A stretch of 64,000 nt of DNA. It comes from Deltaproteobacteria bacterium. GTDB lineage: Bacteria; Desulfobacterota; Desulfobacteria; Desulfobacterales; B30-G6. The stretch spans positions 21,047 to 85,046 of the forward strand of contig JAJDNW010000088.1 of the NCBI GenBank assembly GCA_022340465.1, in the 5' to 3' direction. The translations under genes were made by a program, and so were the position numbers. The notes beneath the pieces were generated by a model. It was not told the origin of the DNA. It saw only the letters and a list, made by a program, of their open reading frames with translations, and made no database searches. Of this stretch, positions 7,281 to 17,721 are shown piece after piece; position 1 is the first letter of the stretch; every line of letters begins with the position of its first letter.

Positions 7281-8720
7281 ATGTTGTCGATACAACCATG
7301 GGGTTTGTTCAAGCACGCTGCCGGCTCGATGCAACAGGGGGCGACAGTGTGGGTCTTGCTGCTGGCCCTTTTCTGTTTGCAGGCGAGTCCCGTCTGCGGA
7401 GCGGACCAAGAGCCGGCCGCAACCCGCGACGGCTCGGGAGCACCGGCCGAAAACCAAACGAAAAAAACCTACAGCCCCTTCGCCGGCATGGAAAGAAACG
7501 GCCTGATTCCCAAAAAGCAATTGCCCGGCGACATCAAGAACCCGGGCCGCTGGCGCTACGTTCCGGAAGGACGGATAAAGCCGGGGAATGTCCTGGAACG
7601 GCTTTTGGTCAGCAGCTTCATAGCGCCCATGGTCTTCTACTCTCAGGATGTCGGCCTCGGCGGAGGCGTCGCCCTGACGGATATCGATTTCCGGCAGCAG
7701 CGCCGGCGCGAGTTTGCCGGCATCTTCCTGTCCCACACCACCGAAGGTCAGCAGCACTATTCCATGGTGTGGCAGCGCTGGCTCAATCACCGCGAAATCG
7801 AGGGCGGTGGGGTTGCCTTCGAAGAAAGAAGCTGGGTCCGGGCAAGGGCCGGATACGCCCAGACCCTCACTGTCAGGTTTTTCGGCCTGGGACCGGACAC
7901 GTCCGCCGACGACGAGACCAGCTACACAAACGAGGTGACTTACAGCGGCGTCCTGCTGCAGCAGTCATTCCCCGAACCAGGCGACAATCCCGTTTATCGC
8001 CTCGGCTTGAATGCCGAACGCCACAACCTTTCCAAGGGCTATGTCGGAGGCGCACCCTCCACGGATGAAGCGTATCCCGGCCTCTTCAGCGATGGCGACC
8101 ATTACGACATGGTCAGCTTGAACGCCATGTTGCGGTATGATTCCCGGGACAGCCAACATGCACCCTACAGGGGCGGACTCCTCGAGCTCAGCCTGGACGG
8201 CATTCCGTTCCAGAGCAATGAAAGCCCCGCCGCCGTCTCTCGGTTGGAGGGCAACTGGGTTTTCAAAACCCCCGGCGTGTTCCATGACAACGGAAACGGC
8301 AACGAAGAAAACCCGCCCACCGATGTTATCGCCATCGGAGGATTCGTGAATGCCGTCCATGGAAACCTGCCCTTTTGGGCCCTGCCGAGTTTAGGGGGAC
8401 GGGACACGCTGAGGGGATACATCCAAAACCGCTTCACGGACAAATCCGCCTGGCATGCCACCGGCGAATACCGCTTCTGGGTGCTGCCGCGCGGATTCAA
8501 CGTAACCAGGACGATCCGGGTCGAACGGGTGGGCCTTGCATTGTTTTACGACATCGGCACGGTGGGCGGCAGCATAGAAGACGCCTTTGCCAGCACCATC
8601 CACGACAGCTACGGTGTCAGTTTCCGACTCTCTTTGGAACGAACGGCTCTCTTCCGCGCCGACCTGGGCTTTTCGGACGAAGGTATGAACTTCACCTTTG
8701 CCTACGGCCTGCCATTCTAG
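7281..8720 (+). CDS. Outer-membrane beta-barrel protein (BamA/surface-antigen type)
   Basis: Predicted outer-membrane barrel, 479 aa. The chosen ATG follows AGGAAG and gives a clear signal peptide: basic/neutral N-terminus, hydrophobic VWVLLLALFCLQAS, cleavage near CGA-DQE. An ATG 63 nt upstream lies inside the repeat hairpin and is unlikely. The mature part has alternating beta-strand patterns, a Gly/aromatic-rich centre (LPSLGGRDTLRGY, resembling the conserved barrel motif of the Omp85/surface-antigen domain) and ends in a phenylalanine (AYGLPF), as expected for Bam recognition. No POTRA repeats are visible, so it is barrel-only. The cargo or ligand is unknown. Confidence 0.82.
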   Translation: MLSIQPWGLFKHAAGSMQQGATVWVLLLALFCLQASPVCGADQEPAATRDGSGAPAENQTKKTYSPFAGMERNGLIPKKQLPGDIKNPGRWRYVPEGRIKPGNVLERLLVSSFIAPMVFYSQDVGLGGGVALTDIDFRQQRRREFAGIFLSHTTEGQQHYSMVWQRWLNHREIEGGGVAFEERSWVRARAGYAQTLTVRFFGLGPDTSADDETSYTNEVTYSGVLLQQSFPEPGDNPVYRLGLNAERHNLSKGYVGGAPSTDEAYPGLFSDGDHYDMVSLNAMLRYDSRDSQHAPYRGGLLELSLDGIPFQSNESPAAVSRLEGNWVFKTPGVFHDNGNGNEENPPTDVIAIGGFVNAVHGNLPFWALPSLGGRDTLRGYIQNRFTDKSAWHATGEYRFWVLPRGFNVTRTIRVERVGLALFYDIGTVGGSIEDAFASTIHDSYGVSFRLSLERTALFRADLGFSDEGMNFTFAYGLPF

Positions 8721-8777
8721 TGTTGGGTTTCATTAAAAACAAACCTACGGCAATCCGTATGATAAGCCGTCACTTCC

Positions 8778-9971
8778 TCATCCGGCGAACGAAGCTTTCA
8801 CCTTGTCGATAAAAAACTCGGTCTGCTTGGCCGCTCTTTCTTCCAGCGCAACCGGATAATCGTCGCCAAAAGCCCAGAGGATCTCCTCCAGGGCATAATG
8901 CGTCTTGATGTTGACCCCCCGTGAAGCACCGCGAAGCTGCATAAAACACCCGGGGCAGTAACAGGTGAGGTCGTTGACGCCTGTATTCAGCACCTGCGCT
9001 ATTTTTTTCTTGGTCTCCTTGGCCCCCTCACCCAAATCGTAATTGTTTCTAAGGATGGAAACCGTACCACAGGTCAGATTGTCGCCCCGATTGTTCTCGA
9101 GTTCTACCACCGTCATGCCAACGGCCCTGTGCAGACCTCTCACCGCATCCATGAACCCTTCTCCCAGCTCGCTTCCGTAGCAAGCGTCGGTCAAGGCCAC
9201 CCTCCGATCGATGGGACGCGCAACCTCGATGCTGCCGTTCGTATACTTTTCCCAAAGCCACTCCCACACCGATACGATTTCAAAAGGCAGTTTGACACCG
9301 TGATAATTCGGCCAGATATTCCCCAGATAATTGGCGCAGGATCCGCAGTAGCACACCAAACGCTCCGTATCGAGGCGTTCGAGCATTGCCCGTGTTCGTT
9401 CGACGGTCTCGGCAAAGGCCTGATAGTCGCCGTACCGGTACGCCAGTTCTCCGCAGCACGCATTGCGCGGAGCGTATTTGGGAACGTCCGCAAACACCTT
9501 CGAGTGTTCGATACCGTAAGGAATCTCCCGCCCGACGCAACCGATGAACAGCACCTCACGGCTTTTTGAGGGAAGATGTTCCCATGTATCCAAAACGGCC
9601 TTCTCCTTTGCTGTCTCGGTAAGATAGACATCCCCGAACAGGGAGGCTTTCCCCTTGCCTGTCAAAAGGTAGTCCACATAGGGAGGGAGGCCCTTTTCCT
9701 TCACCTGGTTTTTCTCGGCCGCGCGCTCCATGATGAGGGCGTACGGCTTAAGGCCGTGGGGGCAGTATTGATTGCAGTTGAAGCAAAACGTGCACGCATT
9801 CAACACCCGTTCTGTTTCATGGCCCTTCAACAGCCGACCCATTTCCGCCCGGGACGCCTCTTTTTCCATTTTCATAACCGGACATCTCTGTAAACAAAGG
9901 CCGCACGTTTCACAGGTACTCAGACTCTTTCCTTCGGGGTCGAAGGCATCGATGTAGGTCTTGGCAGTCAT
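8778..9971 (-). CDS. HdrD/GlcF-like (Fe-S)-binding oxidoreductase subunit
   Basis: Electron-transfer protein of 397 aa with two N-terminal 4Fe-4S motifs, CETCGLCLQRCP and CTFCFNCNQYCP, followed by two CCG-type domains (LIGCVGRE...NACCGE and DLTCYCPGCF). This is the layout of HdrD and of glycolate-oxidase iron-sulfur subunits, which link flavoenzymes to thiol/disulfide or quinone pools at the membrane. An in-frame ATG at 10034 exists, but ATG 9971 has GGAG at the right spacing. It is the last gene of a same-strand set with two old-yellow-enzyme flavoproteins and a sigma-54 activator, and could pass electrons to or from those enzymes. Confidence 0.88.
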   Translation of the reverse strand: MTAKTYIDAFDPEGKSLSTCETCGLCLQRCPVMKMEKEASRAEMGRLLKGHETERVLNACTFCFNCNQYCPHGLKPYALIMERAAEKNQVKEKGLPPYVDYLLTGKGKASLFGDVYLTETAKEKAVLDTWEHLPSKSREVLFIGCVGREIPYGIEHSKVFADVPKYAPRNACCGELAYRYGDYQAFAETVERTRAMLERLDTERLVCYCGSCANYLGNIWPNYHGVKLPFEIVSVWEWLWEKYTNGSIEVARPIDRRVALTDACYGSELGEGFMDAVRGLHRAVGMTVVELENNRGDNLTCGTVSILRNNYDLGEGAKETKKKIAQVLNTGVNDLTCYCPGCFMQLRGASRGVNIKTHYALEEILWAFGDDYPVALEERAAKQTEFFIDKVKASFAG

Positions 9972-10157
9972 TGAGTCTCCTTCGTTTTTCACGGTGTAAA
10001 TACCACCGCTTCGATTCATTATACCGGTTGTCACAAATATGTTCCGATACCAATTGTGTTCATAAGCAAGGTATCATGATTGGAAACAACCCAATCCCGA
10101 TTACGATTTCGATTCGCAGCAGGCTGCCGGAAATGCGCCCCCAATCGCGCTTCAATT

Positions 10158-12278
10158 TTACCTTGGACGCGCGAGACCGTATTTATCGATACGGCGATAA
10201 ATGGTGCGGCGGCTGATGCCCAGGTTCCGGGCGGCTTTGGCGACGTTCCAGTCGGTGTTGCCGAGAGCGCGTTCGACAGCGTGCCGGTCCTCCCGCTGCG
10301 ATTTCATCTCAACCGGCCTCCCTCTGGGGGTGTGGTCGCGCATCTCCCTGGGCAGATGCCCGACGTCGATGGTGCTGTCGTGGCACAGAACGAACGCATG
10401 CTCCACCGTGTGTTCCAGTTCGCGCACGTTGCCCGGCCAGTTGTATCCCATAAACACATTCAGGACTTCATCGGAAAAGGATTGGATCTCCTTATTAAAA
10501 TCGCGGTTGAAGGAGCGGCGAAAGTGATCCACTAAAAGGGGAATGTCACCCAGACGCTCCCGCAACGGTGGAAGGGCGATTTCCACGACCTTCAGCCGGT
10601 AGTAAAGATCCTCCCTGAAACTACCTGCGGCAACGGCGCTTTTGAGATCCCTATTGGTGCAGGCGATTATCCTGACATCCGCCTTCATGGAGGTGGGATC
10701 GCCTACCCGTTCAAAGGTCTTCTCCTGCAGAAACCGGAGCAGCTTCAATTGAATCAGGGGTGAAATATCGCCGATTTCGTCAAGGAAAATCGTACCGCCG
10801 TCCGCTGTTTCAAAGCGCCCCGGAGAACTTTTTACCGCCCCTGTAAAAGCGCCTTTGACGTGGCCGAACAGTTCGCTTTCCAAAAGGTTTTCCGCCAAAG
10901 CAGAGCAATTGACCGTAACAAACGGTTTGAACGCACGATTCCCGCCGTTGTGGAGCGCTTTGGCTACCAACTCCTTACCGGTCCCGCTTTCGCCTGTTAC
11001 CAGCACCGTCGTCTCCAGATCGGCGAGGTCTTCGAGAAGCTTGTAAATCTCCTGCATCCGGCGATTTTTACCGATGATTCTTTGAAACCGATGCCGCTCT
11101 TCCAACTCCTTTTCCAGTTCGTTGATACGGGTGATATCCCGGATGACCAGCACGGCCCCCATAAAACGGCCCGCACTGTCCAAGAGAGGGGAACTGGAAA
11201 CATCCACCTTTTGCATGGGATGCGAACCCCCGGCGCATTCGATCTGGTAGCCCTGCACCGTGGTTTTGCGATTCAGGGTTTCCTGAAGCACTTCGTGGCA
11301 GGCATGGCCGCACCCGACCGGGCATTCGGTGAACACTTTCCCGACGATACGACCCAAATCGAAACCGCAAATCGTTGCCGCCGCCTGGTTGGCCTCGATC
11401 ACCTCGAGGTTGGTGTCTACCGTAATGATGGCGTCCCTGACACTGCGAAAAATGGCCTTGAGGCGGCTCCGCTGCCTGGCAACATCCTCTTCGGCCCGCT
11501 TTCGCTCGGTAATATCGCGCACGATGCTGCGAAAGCCGATGGGCATGCCGCGTGAATCTTTTTTCAGGGATATGGAATATTCCAGAATCTTTTTTCTGCC
11601 GGTGCCGGTAAGGGTTTCGAAAATGAACGAACGCTGGGGGACACCCGTGGAATACACGTCGTTGAAGGCGATGTAACAGGCCTCGGCCGCCGTTTGATCG
11701 GTCATTTCACGATAGTTCAGGCCGATCAGCCTTTCCCGCGGGGCCTCGAATATCCTGGCGATGGCTTCGTTGATGAAAATGGTGTTTCCTGCCAGGTCGT
11801 TCTCAATGTAGCCGTCCTCGATACCATCGAGGACGGTTTTGTAGTTCTCTTCCGATTCCTGCAAAGCCGCTTCACGGGCCTTGAGGGCACTTATGTCCTG
11901 AAGGGAGCCGATGGTCACGGGCGGGTCGTCGCCGGGGGTGAGAAGCGGCCAGGCGCCGGTTACCCACAAAAGCGTGCCGTTCCGACGGCGGACACGAAAA
12001 ATCTCCGTTCCAGGAGGGTCTCCACCAGCCTGCAAACCCGCTTCCGGTTCAAACGGCCGCCAATCGGCGGTATAAACGATGTCGATAAACGCACGACCGA
12101 TCAGATCCCCGGGGTCATCGTATCCCAGCAGTGTCGCCATTGCCTGATTGACATTCGTGAACACCGTGCCGGTCAGCACGTAGGCAGGCTCGACCAGGTG
12201 TTCGATTGCCTTTGCGGCGGCTTCCCAACCGCCTGCCGATCGCATGCGCTCCTCATGCTTATCGGGAGCGTCCGCCAT
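10158..12278 (-). CDS. Sigma-54-dependent activator with PAS sensor domains
   Basis: Cytoplasmic enhancer-binding protein, about 706 aa. N-terminal PAS domains are followed by a third PAS with a cysteine cluster ([13 protein letters not shown] and a later IEC), then the AAA+ domain with Walker [16 protein letters not shown], the sigma-54 contact loop GAFTGA and Walker [10 protein letters not shown], and a Fis-type helix-turn-helix ([20 protein letters not shown]). No receiver domain is present, so it probably senses a ligand or redox state directly. The start overlaps the upstream flavoprotein gene by 20 nt, indicating translational coupling; the AAGGGGGGAAG site supports ATG 12278 over an earlier in-frame ATG. 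Confidence 0.92.
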   Translation of the reverse strand: MADAPDKHEERMRSAGGWEAAAKAIEHLVEPAYVLTGTVFTNVNQAMATLLGYDDPGDLIGRAFIDIVYTADWRPFEPEAGLQAGGDPPGTEIFRVRRRNGTLLWVTGAWPLLTPGDDPPVTIGSLQDISALKAREAALQESEENYKTVLDGIEDGYIENDLAGNTIFINEAIARIFEAPRERLIGLNYREMTDQTAAEACYIAFNDVYSTGVPQRSFIFETLTGTGRKKILEYSISLKKDSRGMPIGFRSIVRDITERKRAEEDVARQRSRLKAIFRSVRDAIITVDTNLEVIEANQAAATICGFDLGRIVGKVFTECPVGCGHACHEVLQETLNRKTTVQGYQIECAGGSHPMQKVDVSSSPLLDSAGRFMGAVLVIRDITRINELEKELEERHRFQRIIGKNRRMQEIYKLLEDLADLETTVLVTGESGTGKELVAKALHNGGNRAFKPFVTVNCSALAENLLESELFGHVKGAFTGAVKSSPGRFETADGGTIFLDEIGDISPLIQLKLLRFLQEKTFERVGDPTSMKADVRIIACTNRDLKSAVAAGSFREDLYYRLKVVEIALPPLRERLGDIPLLVDHFRRSFNRDFNKEIQSFSDEVLNVFMGYNWPGNVRELEHTVEHAFVLCHDSTIDVGHLPREMRDHTPRGRPVEMKSQREDRHAVERALGNTDWNVAKAARNLGISRRTIYRRIDKYGLARPR

Positions 12279-13380
12279 CTTCCCCCCTTTCCACGACGCA
12301 ATAGATGCCCCGCCCGGCCATGGCCGGCCCGAAGCACTTGTTGTCCGACAGGCAAGTGGCTTTGGCATGGTCACCGGACTGCCAGCGTTTGACCAGTCCG
12401 GGTTCGCGGATAAACGGCCGGCTCATGGAAATGTAGTCTGCCACGCCCTCCGACACGATGCGCGCGGCGACCTCTAAGGAACGGTTGCCACCGACCAGGA
12501 TCAGAGGTACACTGGTTTTCCCACGAATGGTTCCGGCTTCCGTCTCAAAATACGCCTCTTTATCGGCCGAGTGGATGCCCATCCTGCTGGGGCTCAGCTT
12601 TCTATTGATTATGAGGCCGCCGCTCACCTCGATGGCGTCGATGCCTCCCTGTTCCAACATCTCCGCCACACTGGCTGCGTCCTCAGCATGCAGGCCGCCT
12701 TCCCGAAAATCCCCGCTGTTCATTTTCACCAACACGGGATAATCGCTTCCCACACGGTTGCGCACGGCCTCCAGCACCATGAGCAGCATCCGGGCCCGAT
12801 TCTCGACAGTTCCGCCCAAATCATCCGTGCGCTGGTTGTACACGGGCGACAAAAACTGGCTGAGCAGATAACCGTGGGCCGCATGTATCTGGACACCGTC
12901 AAAGCCCGCCTCACGGGCCCTGTACGCCGCGGCGGCAAAGGCGTCCACCACACGGGTGATGTCGTTATCATCCATTGCCCTGCATGGTGCCCGGGAAAGG
13001 CCTTCAACAGCGGAAGGCGCCAGCGGTGTCTGCCCCGTCAGCTTATGAAAGGCGTGCAGACCGGCATGGGCGATCTGGGCCACAATGCTGCCCTGGTTGT
13101 CGTGAACCGCGGCGGTCATTTTGGATAGCCCCGGAACAAGACCGTCATCGTAGATGCCAAGCTGCCGCGATCCAGCCTGCCCCTCCCTGCTTACATAGGC
13201 ATGACTGCTGATAATCAGCCCCACCCCCCCTTTGGCAAGCTCTACCATCAGGCTTGTCAGTTCTGGAGTTACGGAACCGTCGTCCCCGGCCAGGCCTTCC
13301 CACGTCGCCGAACGGACGAAACGATTGTTCAGTGTCATGCCGCTTATGTTTGTTTTTTCAAACAGTTGATCCGTGTTCAT
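12259..13380 (-). CDS. NADH:flavin oxidoreductase, old yellow enzyme family
   Basis: FMN-dependent TIM-barrel enoate reductase type, 373 aa. Recognisable are [11 protein letters not shown] near the N-terminus, QIAHAGLHA, the active-site helix [32 protein letters not shown] and NQRTDDLGG, which contains the conserved barrel residues, plus VEVSGG-type FMN phosphate contacts. The C-terminus is short, with [19 protein letters not shown] instead of a full cluster and FAD domain. The substrate is likely an activated alkene. A GGGAG ribosome site precedes the start. It lies 75 nt downstream of a larger relative, so the two may be cotranscribed. Confidence 0.9.
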   Translation of the reverse strand: MNTDQLFEKTNISGMTLNNRFVRSATWEGLAGDDGSVTPELTSLMVELAKGGVGLIISSHAYVSREGQAGSRQLGIYDDGLVPGLSKMTAAVHDNQGSIVAQIAHAGLHAFHKLTGQTPLAPSAVEGLSRAPCRAMDDNDITRVVDAFAAAAYRAREAGFDGVQIHAAHGYLLSQFLSPVYNQRTDDLGGTVENRARMLLMVLEAVRNRVGSDYPVLVKMNSGDFREGGLHAEDAASVAEMLEQGGIDAIEVSGGLIINRKLSPSRMGIHSADKEAYFETEAGTIRGKTSVPLILVGGNRSLEVAARIVSEGVADYISMSRPFIREPGLVKRWQSGDHAKATCLSDNKCFGPAMAGRGIYCVVERGEDGGRSR

Positions 13381-13455
13381 TGTGCATCTCCCTTTGCAGG
13401 TGGGGATGTCCTTGACATAGCACCTCTATTGCCTTTCATTCCTCTTCGTTAACGA

Positions 13456-15456
13456 TTAGACCTTCCTCCCTGCCTCGAACCCACCGTGGACGGCGTCGAA
13501 AGCCAGGGCTATCTTGGCGGCGTCGCCCGCCACCCGACAGGGGATGCCCATCTTCTCGACGGGTTCCTGCAGCGGGTTGTGAGCCTCCGAACCCATCGCC
13601 AGGACCACGGAATCGGCAGGAATTTCCTCTGCCTTGCCGTCCTTTTCCACGACGACCCCGGTTTCCGTTATTTCCAGAGCCCTGGTTGACACACTGGTTT
13701 TGACCCCGATGCGGGAGATCTCCTGCAGCATCCCCCAGCGGGTGGAAAGACCGATGCCCTTGCCGATTCTTTTGAGCATTTCGATGAGCACGATCTCCTT
13801 GGTGCCGTGTGTGGCCATTGCCAGAAGGTCTTCGGGTGATTCGGCCCCGTTGACCAGCAGAAACTTCACCGCGTCTCCCGAAAGGGTTCCTTTTTCCGCC
13901 AGGAAAAGTGCGGTTTCCACCCCCACGGCCCCGCCGCCGATGACGACGACCCGCTTCCCGGTATATACCTTGTCCTGCAGCACGTCCCAGGCCTGGACCA
14001 CGTGGGGAAGGCCGACGCCCTTGACAGGCGGTTTGATGGGACGCGCGCCGGTTGCCAGAATAACGCTGTCCGGATCTTCACCGGCGATGAGCTTTTCATC
14101 GACGCCCGTGTTCAGCGACACCTTTATACCGTTGACCGCCACCTGAGCAGCCAGGTCCCGGGCCAGTTCCGCGAACTCATCCCTTCCCGGGGGAGCCGCC
14201 GCCAGAAAAAGCTGCCCGCCCAGTCGATCCGCCTGTTCGTAGATCGTGACCTCGTGGCCGCATTCGCGGGCGGCCAAGGCGGCACTCATGCCCGCCGGAC
14301 CACCGCCGACAACCATCACTCTCTTCGGACTATCGGTAACCCCGGCGCGGCACTCCAATTCATGGCCGGCTTTGGGATTGCACAGGCACTCCACGGCCTT
14401 ACCCCTGAATATATTGTCGAAGCATCCCTGGGCACAGGCGATGCAGTGTACGATTTCGTTTTCCCGACCGCTCCTGGCCTTTTCAGGAAGAAAAGGATCG
14501 GCGATCAGGGAACGCCCCATGGCCACCATGTCACACACACCGTCGCCGATCATTTCCCTGGCAACAGCCGGGTCGTTGATCCGGTGGCTGGCGATCACGG
14601 GAATGTCCACCAGGTCCTTGATTCCCCTGGCCAAATAACCAAACACCCCGCGGGGAACGGAAGTGACGATCTGCGGTACCCTGGCTTCATGCCAGCCTAC
14701 ATTGATGCACAGGGCATCCACCCCCGCCTTAACCAGTGCCACGGCGTATTCCTGCAGTTCCCTGCGTCCCTGACCGCCCGGCATGAAATCATTGCCGTTC
14801 ATACGCACGATCAGTGGGAAATCACCGCCCGTTGCGGCCTTGATTTTGCGCACGATCGTAAGACCGAAACGCATTCTGTTTTCATAGGTTCCGCCGTATT
14901 CGTCACTGCGCTGATTGGTCAACGGTGAAAGAAACTCGGAAATGAGATACCCTGTTCCGCTCAACACCTCCACCGCATCGAAACCGGCCTTTTTTACGCG
15001 TGCAGCTGCAGCCGCAAAGCTATCGATGATGCTGCCGATCTCATCGTGCCGTAGTTCACGCGGCACCTCCTTGGTGAGCCGGGAGGCGATGGGTGAAGGC
15101 GCCACCGGCTTGTTGCCCCCCATCAGAAAAGAAAAATTGTACCGACCGGCATGATTGATCTGCACGGCACTGCGCGCCCCGTTTTCCCTGATGCCGCCGG
15201 CAAGCTTCGAAAGGCCCGGTAGATAGGCATCATCATGCGCACCGATGTTCAAAGGAGACCCCGAGCGTTCATCGACGGTGGCAAAGCCCACACTGATCAT
15301 GCCGACGCCCCCCCGCGCCCGTTCTGCATAAAATTCGACCATCCGGTCGGTCACTTCGTAGTTTTGCGCCATGTTCAAGTGCATGGCCGGCAGATAGATC
15401 CTGTTTTTGACCTCCAGACGGTTGATTCTGATGGGGCTGAAAATCGGATCCTGCAT
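13456..15456 (-). CDS. 2,4-dienoyl-CoA reductase-type Fe-S flavoenzyme (FadH/BaiCD family)
   Basis: Multidomain NAD(P)H:flavin oxidoreductase, 666 aa. Residues 1-350 form the FMN barrel (INHAGRYNFS, FDAVEVLSGTGYLISEFLSP, NQRSDEYGG). A 4Fe-4S motif CIACAQGCFDNIFRGKAVEC with a further CNP Cys follows, then two dinucleotide folds (VMVVGGGPAGMSAAL and VVVIGGGAVGVETALF). This architecture passes electrons from NAD(P)H via FAD and the cluster to FMN, and reduces enoyl- or dienoyl-CoA or related alkenes. The barrel carries Leu-Ser-Gly where many relatives have a His-rich pocket, so the substrate is uncertain. Ribosome site AGGAGAG. Confidence 0.92.
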   Translation of the reverse strand: MQDPIFSPIRINRLEVKNRIYLPAMHLNMAQNYEVTDRMVEFYAERARGGVGMISVGFATVDERSGSPLNIGAHDDAYLPGLSKLAGGIRENGARSAVQINHAGRYNFSFLMGGNKPVAPSPIASRLTKEVPRELRHDEIGSIIDSFAAAAARVKKAGFDAVEVLSGTGYLISEFLSPLTNQRSDEYGGTYENRMRFGLTIVRKIKAATGGDFPLIVRMNGNDFMPGGQGRRELQEYAVALVKAGVDALCINVGWHEARVPQIVTSVPRGVFGYLARGIKDLVDIPVIASHRINDPAVAREMIGDGVCDMVAMGRSLIADPFLPEKARSGRENEIVHCIACAQGCFDNIFRGKAVECLCNPKAGHELECRAGVTDSPKRVMVVGGGPAGMSAALAARECGHEVTIYEQADRLGGQLFLAAAPPGRDEFAELARDLAAQVAVNGIKVSLNTGVDEKLIAGEDPDSVILATGARPIKPPVKGVGLPHVVQAWDVLQDKVYTGKRVVVIGGGAVGVETALFLAEKGTLSGDAVKFLLVNGAESPEDLLAMATHGTKEIVLIEMLKRIGKGIGLSTRWGMLQEISRIGVKTSVSTRALEITETGVVVEKDGKAEEIPADSVVLAMGSEAHNPLQEPVEKMGIPCRVAGDAAKIALAFDAVHGGFEAGRKV

Positions 15457-15659
15457 GCGTCTCTCCTTTCCGGCCGTTCGACCGGCATTCCTAATCCTCG
15501 ATCGATTTTTCCAACCCTTTGAAAAACCGGTCTATTTTTTTTAGACTGCTTTTGCGCCTTCCTCTATTTTCTTGCCGGCCTTATTCACGGCTTCTCCGCA
15601 GCAAACGGCGGGCGTCTTCACCATAAGACATCTGTCTGTTTTGACCCCAGCATTGGGGT

Positions 15660-17123
15660 TCACGACCCCGGTGACAAAGGGATATCCCACTTCTTCATAT
15701 ATTTCCATACAGCGGTTCGGCTAACTCCCAATTGCCTGGCAACCTCGGCTTTGTTCCAACCACACTGGTCGAGAAGTGCCAGCAAGCCGGTCCTGTCGAC
15801 GGCCGTTCTCCTTTTTGGAAAGCCGGCAACGCCGCCGCCGGTATGGGTTGCGGCAGGTCTGTATTCTGCCCGCCGCAGTTCAACGGGGAGATCGAACAGG
15901 TCGATTTCACCTTTCCGACACAGGACAAAGGCATGCTCGATCGCATTTTCCAGCTCGCGCACATTTCCCAGCCAGGGGTAATCCAGGAACAGTCGCATGG
16001 CCATCGATGAAAGTCCGCGGATGTTTTTTCCCGTCTTCCCATTCAAGCGATCGATAAAATAGGCCGTCAGCAGGGGTATATCCTCCTTGCGCTCCCTCAA
16101 AGGCGGCACGAAAATGGGAAACACCTTGAGACGATAATAAAGGTCCTCCCTAAATTTTCCCTCTTTGACCAGCCGGAAAAGATCCTTGTTGGTCGAAGCA
16201 ATAACCCGGATATCGATTTTTATTCTGCGGGACTCTCCCACCCGCTCGATTTCCCGCTCCTGGAGGACCCTGAGAAGCTTTACCTGAATAAAAGGGCTGA
16301 TTTCGCCGATTTCATCCAAGAGTATCGTGCCGCCGGCAGCCTCTTCGAAACGGCCGGCTCTGTCGCGAACCGCGCCAGTGAAGGCGCCTTTCACGTGGCC
16401 GAAGAGCTCACTCTCCAGAAGGGACTCGGAAAGAGCGCTGCAGTTCACCGCCACCATGGGTGCATCGGCCCGTCCCCCGTTGAAGTGAATGGCACCGGCC
16501 ACGAGTTCCTTTCCTGTGCCGCTTTCTCCCTGGATAAGAATGGTTGCCTCGCTGGAAGCCGCCGCCCGTACGGCGGAAAAAACCTGCCGCATGGCATGAC
16601 TTTTCCCGATAATTTTATCCAGGCGGTGCATCTCTGCCAAACGGAGACCGAACTCCTCCGCTTTCTTACGGGCTCGTTTCAGTTCGGTGAGGTCCGTAAC
16701 CGTTTCTACGACCCCGATGACATCGCCGCTTTCATCTTTTACCAGGCGTGCGCTTTTCAAAACCGACACAGGGTAGCCGTTCTTGTGCCGCAGCACACAC
16801 TCCTTGGCGTCCACCGCCCCCTTGTCGTAGATACCGCATTCCTTCACACCGGTCGGGCAAGTTTTTTCGATACAGAGATTGAAATTAAGCATGGCGCAGG
16901 AGCGCCCCTTGGCCTCGCCCTGCGTGTACCCCGATATTTTTTCCATGGATGGATTCCACGTGGTGATCCTCCCCTGACCGTCCAAGGTGAACACGCCGTC
17001 CGCCATGGAATCCAGTAGATAACCGGCAAACCGGGAATCCAGCCTCTCCTCCGATGTAGCGCCCATAAGCTCACTCTCGATACTGCACACGACGGTTCCC
17101 TGCCCGATTATATGCGGAAACAC
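15660..17123 (-). CDS. Sigma-54-dependent activator with Cys-rich PAS domain
   Basis: Single-PAS enhancer-binding protein, 487 aa from a GTG start; an in-frame ATG at 17066 is an alternative. The PAS domain carries a cysteine cluster: [20 protein letters not shown] and AKECVLRH. The AAA+ domain has [21 protein letters not shown] and TILLDEIGE, and the C-terminus has a Fis-type HTH ([22 protein letters not shown]). The cysteines suggest a metal, Fe-S or thiol sensor by analogy with other Cys-rich PAS domains. It lies 203 nt upstream of the FadH-like gene on the same strand and is the obvious candidate to control it, though no convincing -24/-12 site was found in that gap. Confidence 0.9.
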   Translation of the reverse strand: MFPHIIGQGTVVCSIESELMGATSEERLDSRFAGYLLDSMADGVFTLDGQGRITTWNPSMEKISGYTQGEAKGRSCAMLNFNLCIEKTCPTGVKECGIYDKGAVDAKECVLRHKNGYPVSVLKSARLVKDESGDVIGVVETVTDLTELKRARKKAEEFGLRLAEMHRLDKIIGKSHAMRQVFSAVRAAASSEATILIQGESGTGKELVAGAIHFNGGRADAPMVAVNCSALSESLLESELFGHVKGAFTGAVRDRAGRFEEAAGGTILLDEIGEISPFIQVKLLRVLQEREIERVGESRRIKIDIRVIASTNKDLFRLVKEGKFREDLYYRLKVFPIFVPPLRERKEDIPLLTAYFIDRLNGKTGKNIRGLSSMAMRLFLDYPWLGNVRELENAIEHAFVLCRKGEIDLFDLPVELRRAEYRPAATHTGGGVAGFPKRRTAVDRTGLLALLDQCGWNKAEVARQLGVSRTAVWKYMKKWDIPLSPGS

Positions 17124-17136
17124 CGCAACATCAAAC

Positions 17137-17148
17137 CGTTACGTAACG
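17137..17148. promoter_or_regulatory. Palindrome before the sigma-54 activator gene
   Basis: CGTTACGTAACG is a perfect 12-bp palindrome 14 nt upstream of the GTG start, directly followed by a second half site, GTTACC. The position fits an operator in the leader or promoter of this gene or of the divergent FmdB gene. The binding protein is unknown. Confidence 0.35.
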
Positions 17149-17356
17149 TTACCTCATAGCTATGCTCCCGTCGTGATGTTGTCAAATGCTTTTTATTGGC
17201 ACAAAGATCGATATTTACGATTGAATGATCGTAACAGCGTGATTATCTTTTTCCAACAGACAGGATCACCTTGCTAAAAACCGGTGGGCCGTATACTGTC
17301 TCAGAATCGCAAGAGGTGCGTGCTGCGAAATAAAAATCGAACGAGGATACGGGGAT

Positions 17357-17554
17357 ATGCCGATTTACGAGTACAAATGTGAAAGCTGCGACAGCTGCTT
17401 TGAAAAGCTGGTTTTCAGCAGCGATGAAAAAGAGATTGTCTGCCCCTGCTGCGGGGGCGTCAAAACCAAAAAGCTGCTGAGTGCCGGAACGTTCGTGAGC
17501 GGGTCCGGCAGTGGGAGTGCCTGCGCTCCCAACGCATCCAGCGGCTTTTCATGA
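17357..17554 (+). CDS. FmdB-family zinc ribbon protein
   Basis: Small protein, 65 aa, with the FmdB-type zinc ribbon MPIYEYKCESCDSCFEKL...VCPCCGG: two CxxC knuckles about 26 residues apart. The tail is Gly/Ser rich. Members are widespread, often next to regulators or C1 enzymes, and have no settled biochemical role. A GGGG ribosome site lies just upstream. Divergent from the sigma-54 activator. A GC-rich hairpin (17569-17584) without a T-run follows the stop. Confidence 0.82.
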   Translation: MPIYEYKCESCDSCFEKLVFSSDEKEIVCPCCGGVKTKKLLSAGTFVSGSGSGSACAPNASSGFS

Positions 17555-17721
17555 GCCGGTTGAAAATTGCGGCGGTCCGCCGCATATGACTTATGGAAGA
17601 TGAAAACCTCCGGTCCCTCTATAAAACAGGTATGAGAGCGGCGGAGTCGCGTTTCATAATTCCTTGATTCGGGCACAGACGGTCATGTTTTGGCTGAACC
17701 GGCGGTGCTCGGTTGAAGGAA

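Noticed and set aside
17186..17206. Sigma-54 promoter at TTGGCACAAAGATCGA
   Set aside because: The -24 box is good, but there is no GC at the required 10-nt distance.
17569..17584. Terminator after the FmdB gene
   Set aside because: GCGGCG-GTC-CGCCGC is a strong hairpin but lacks any T-run on either strand.
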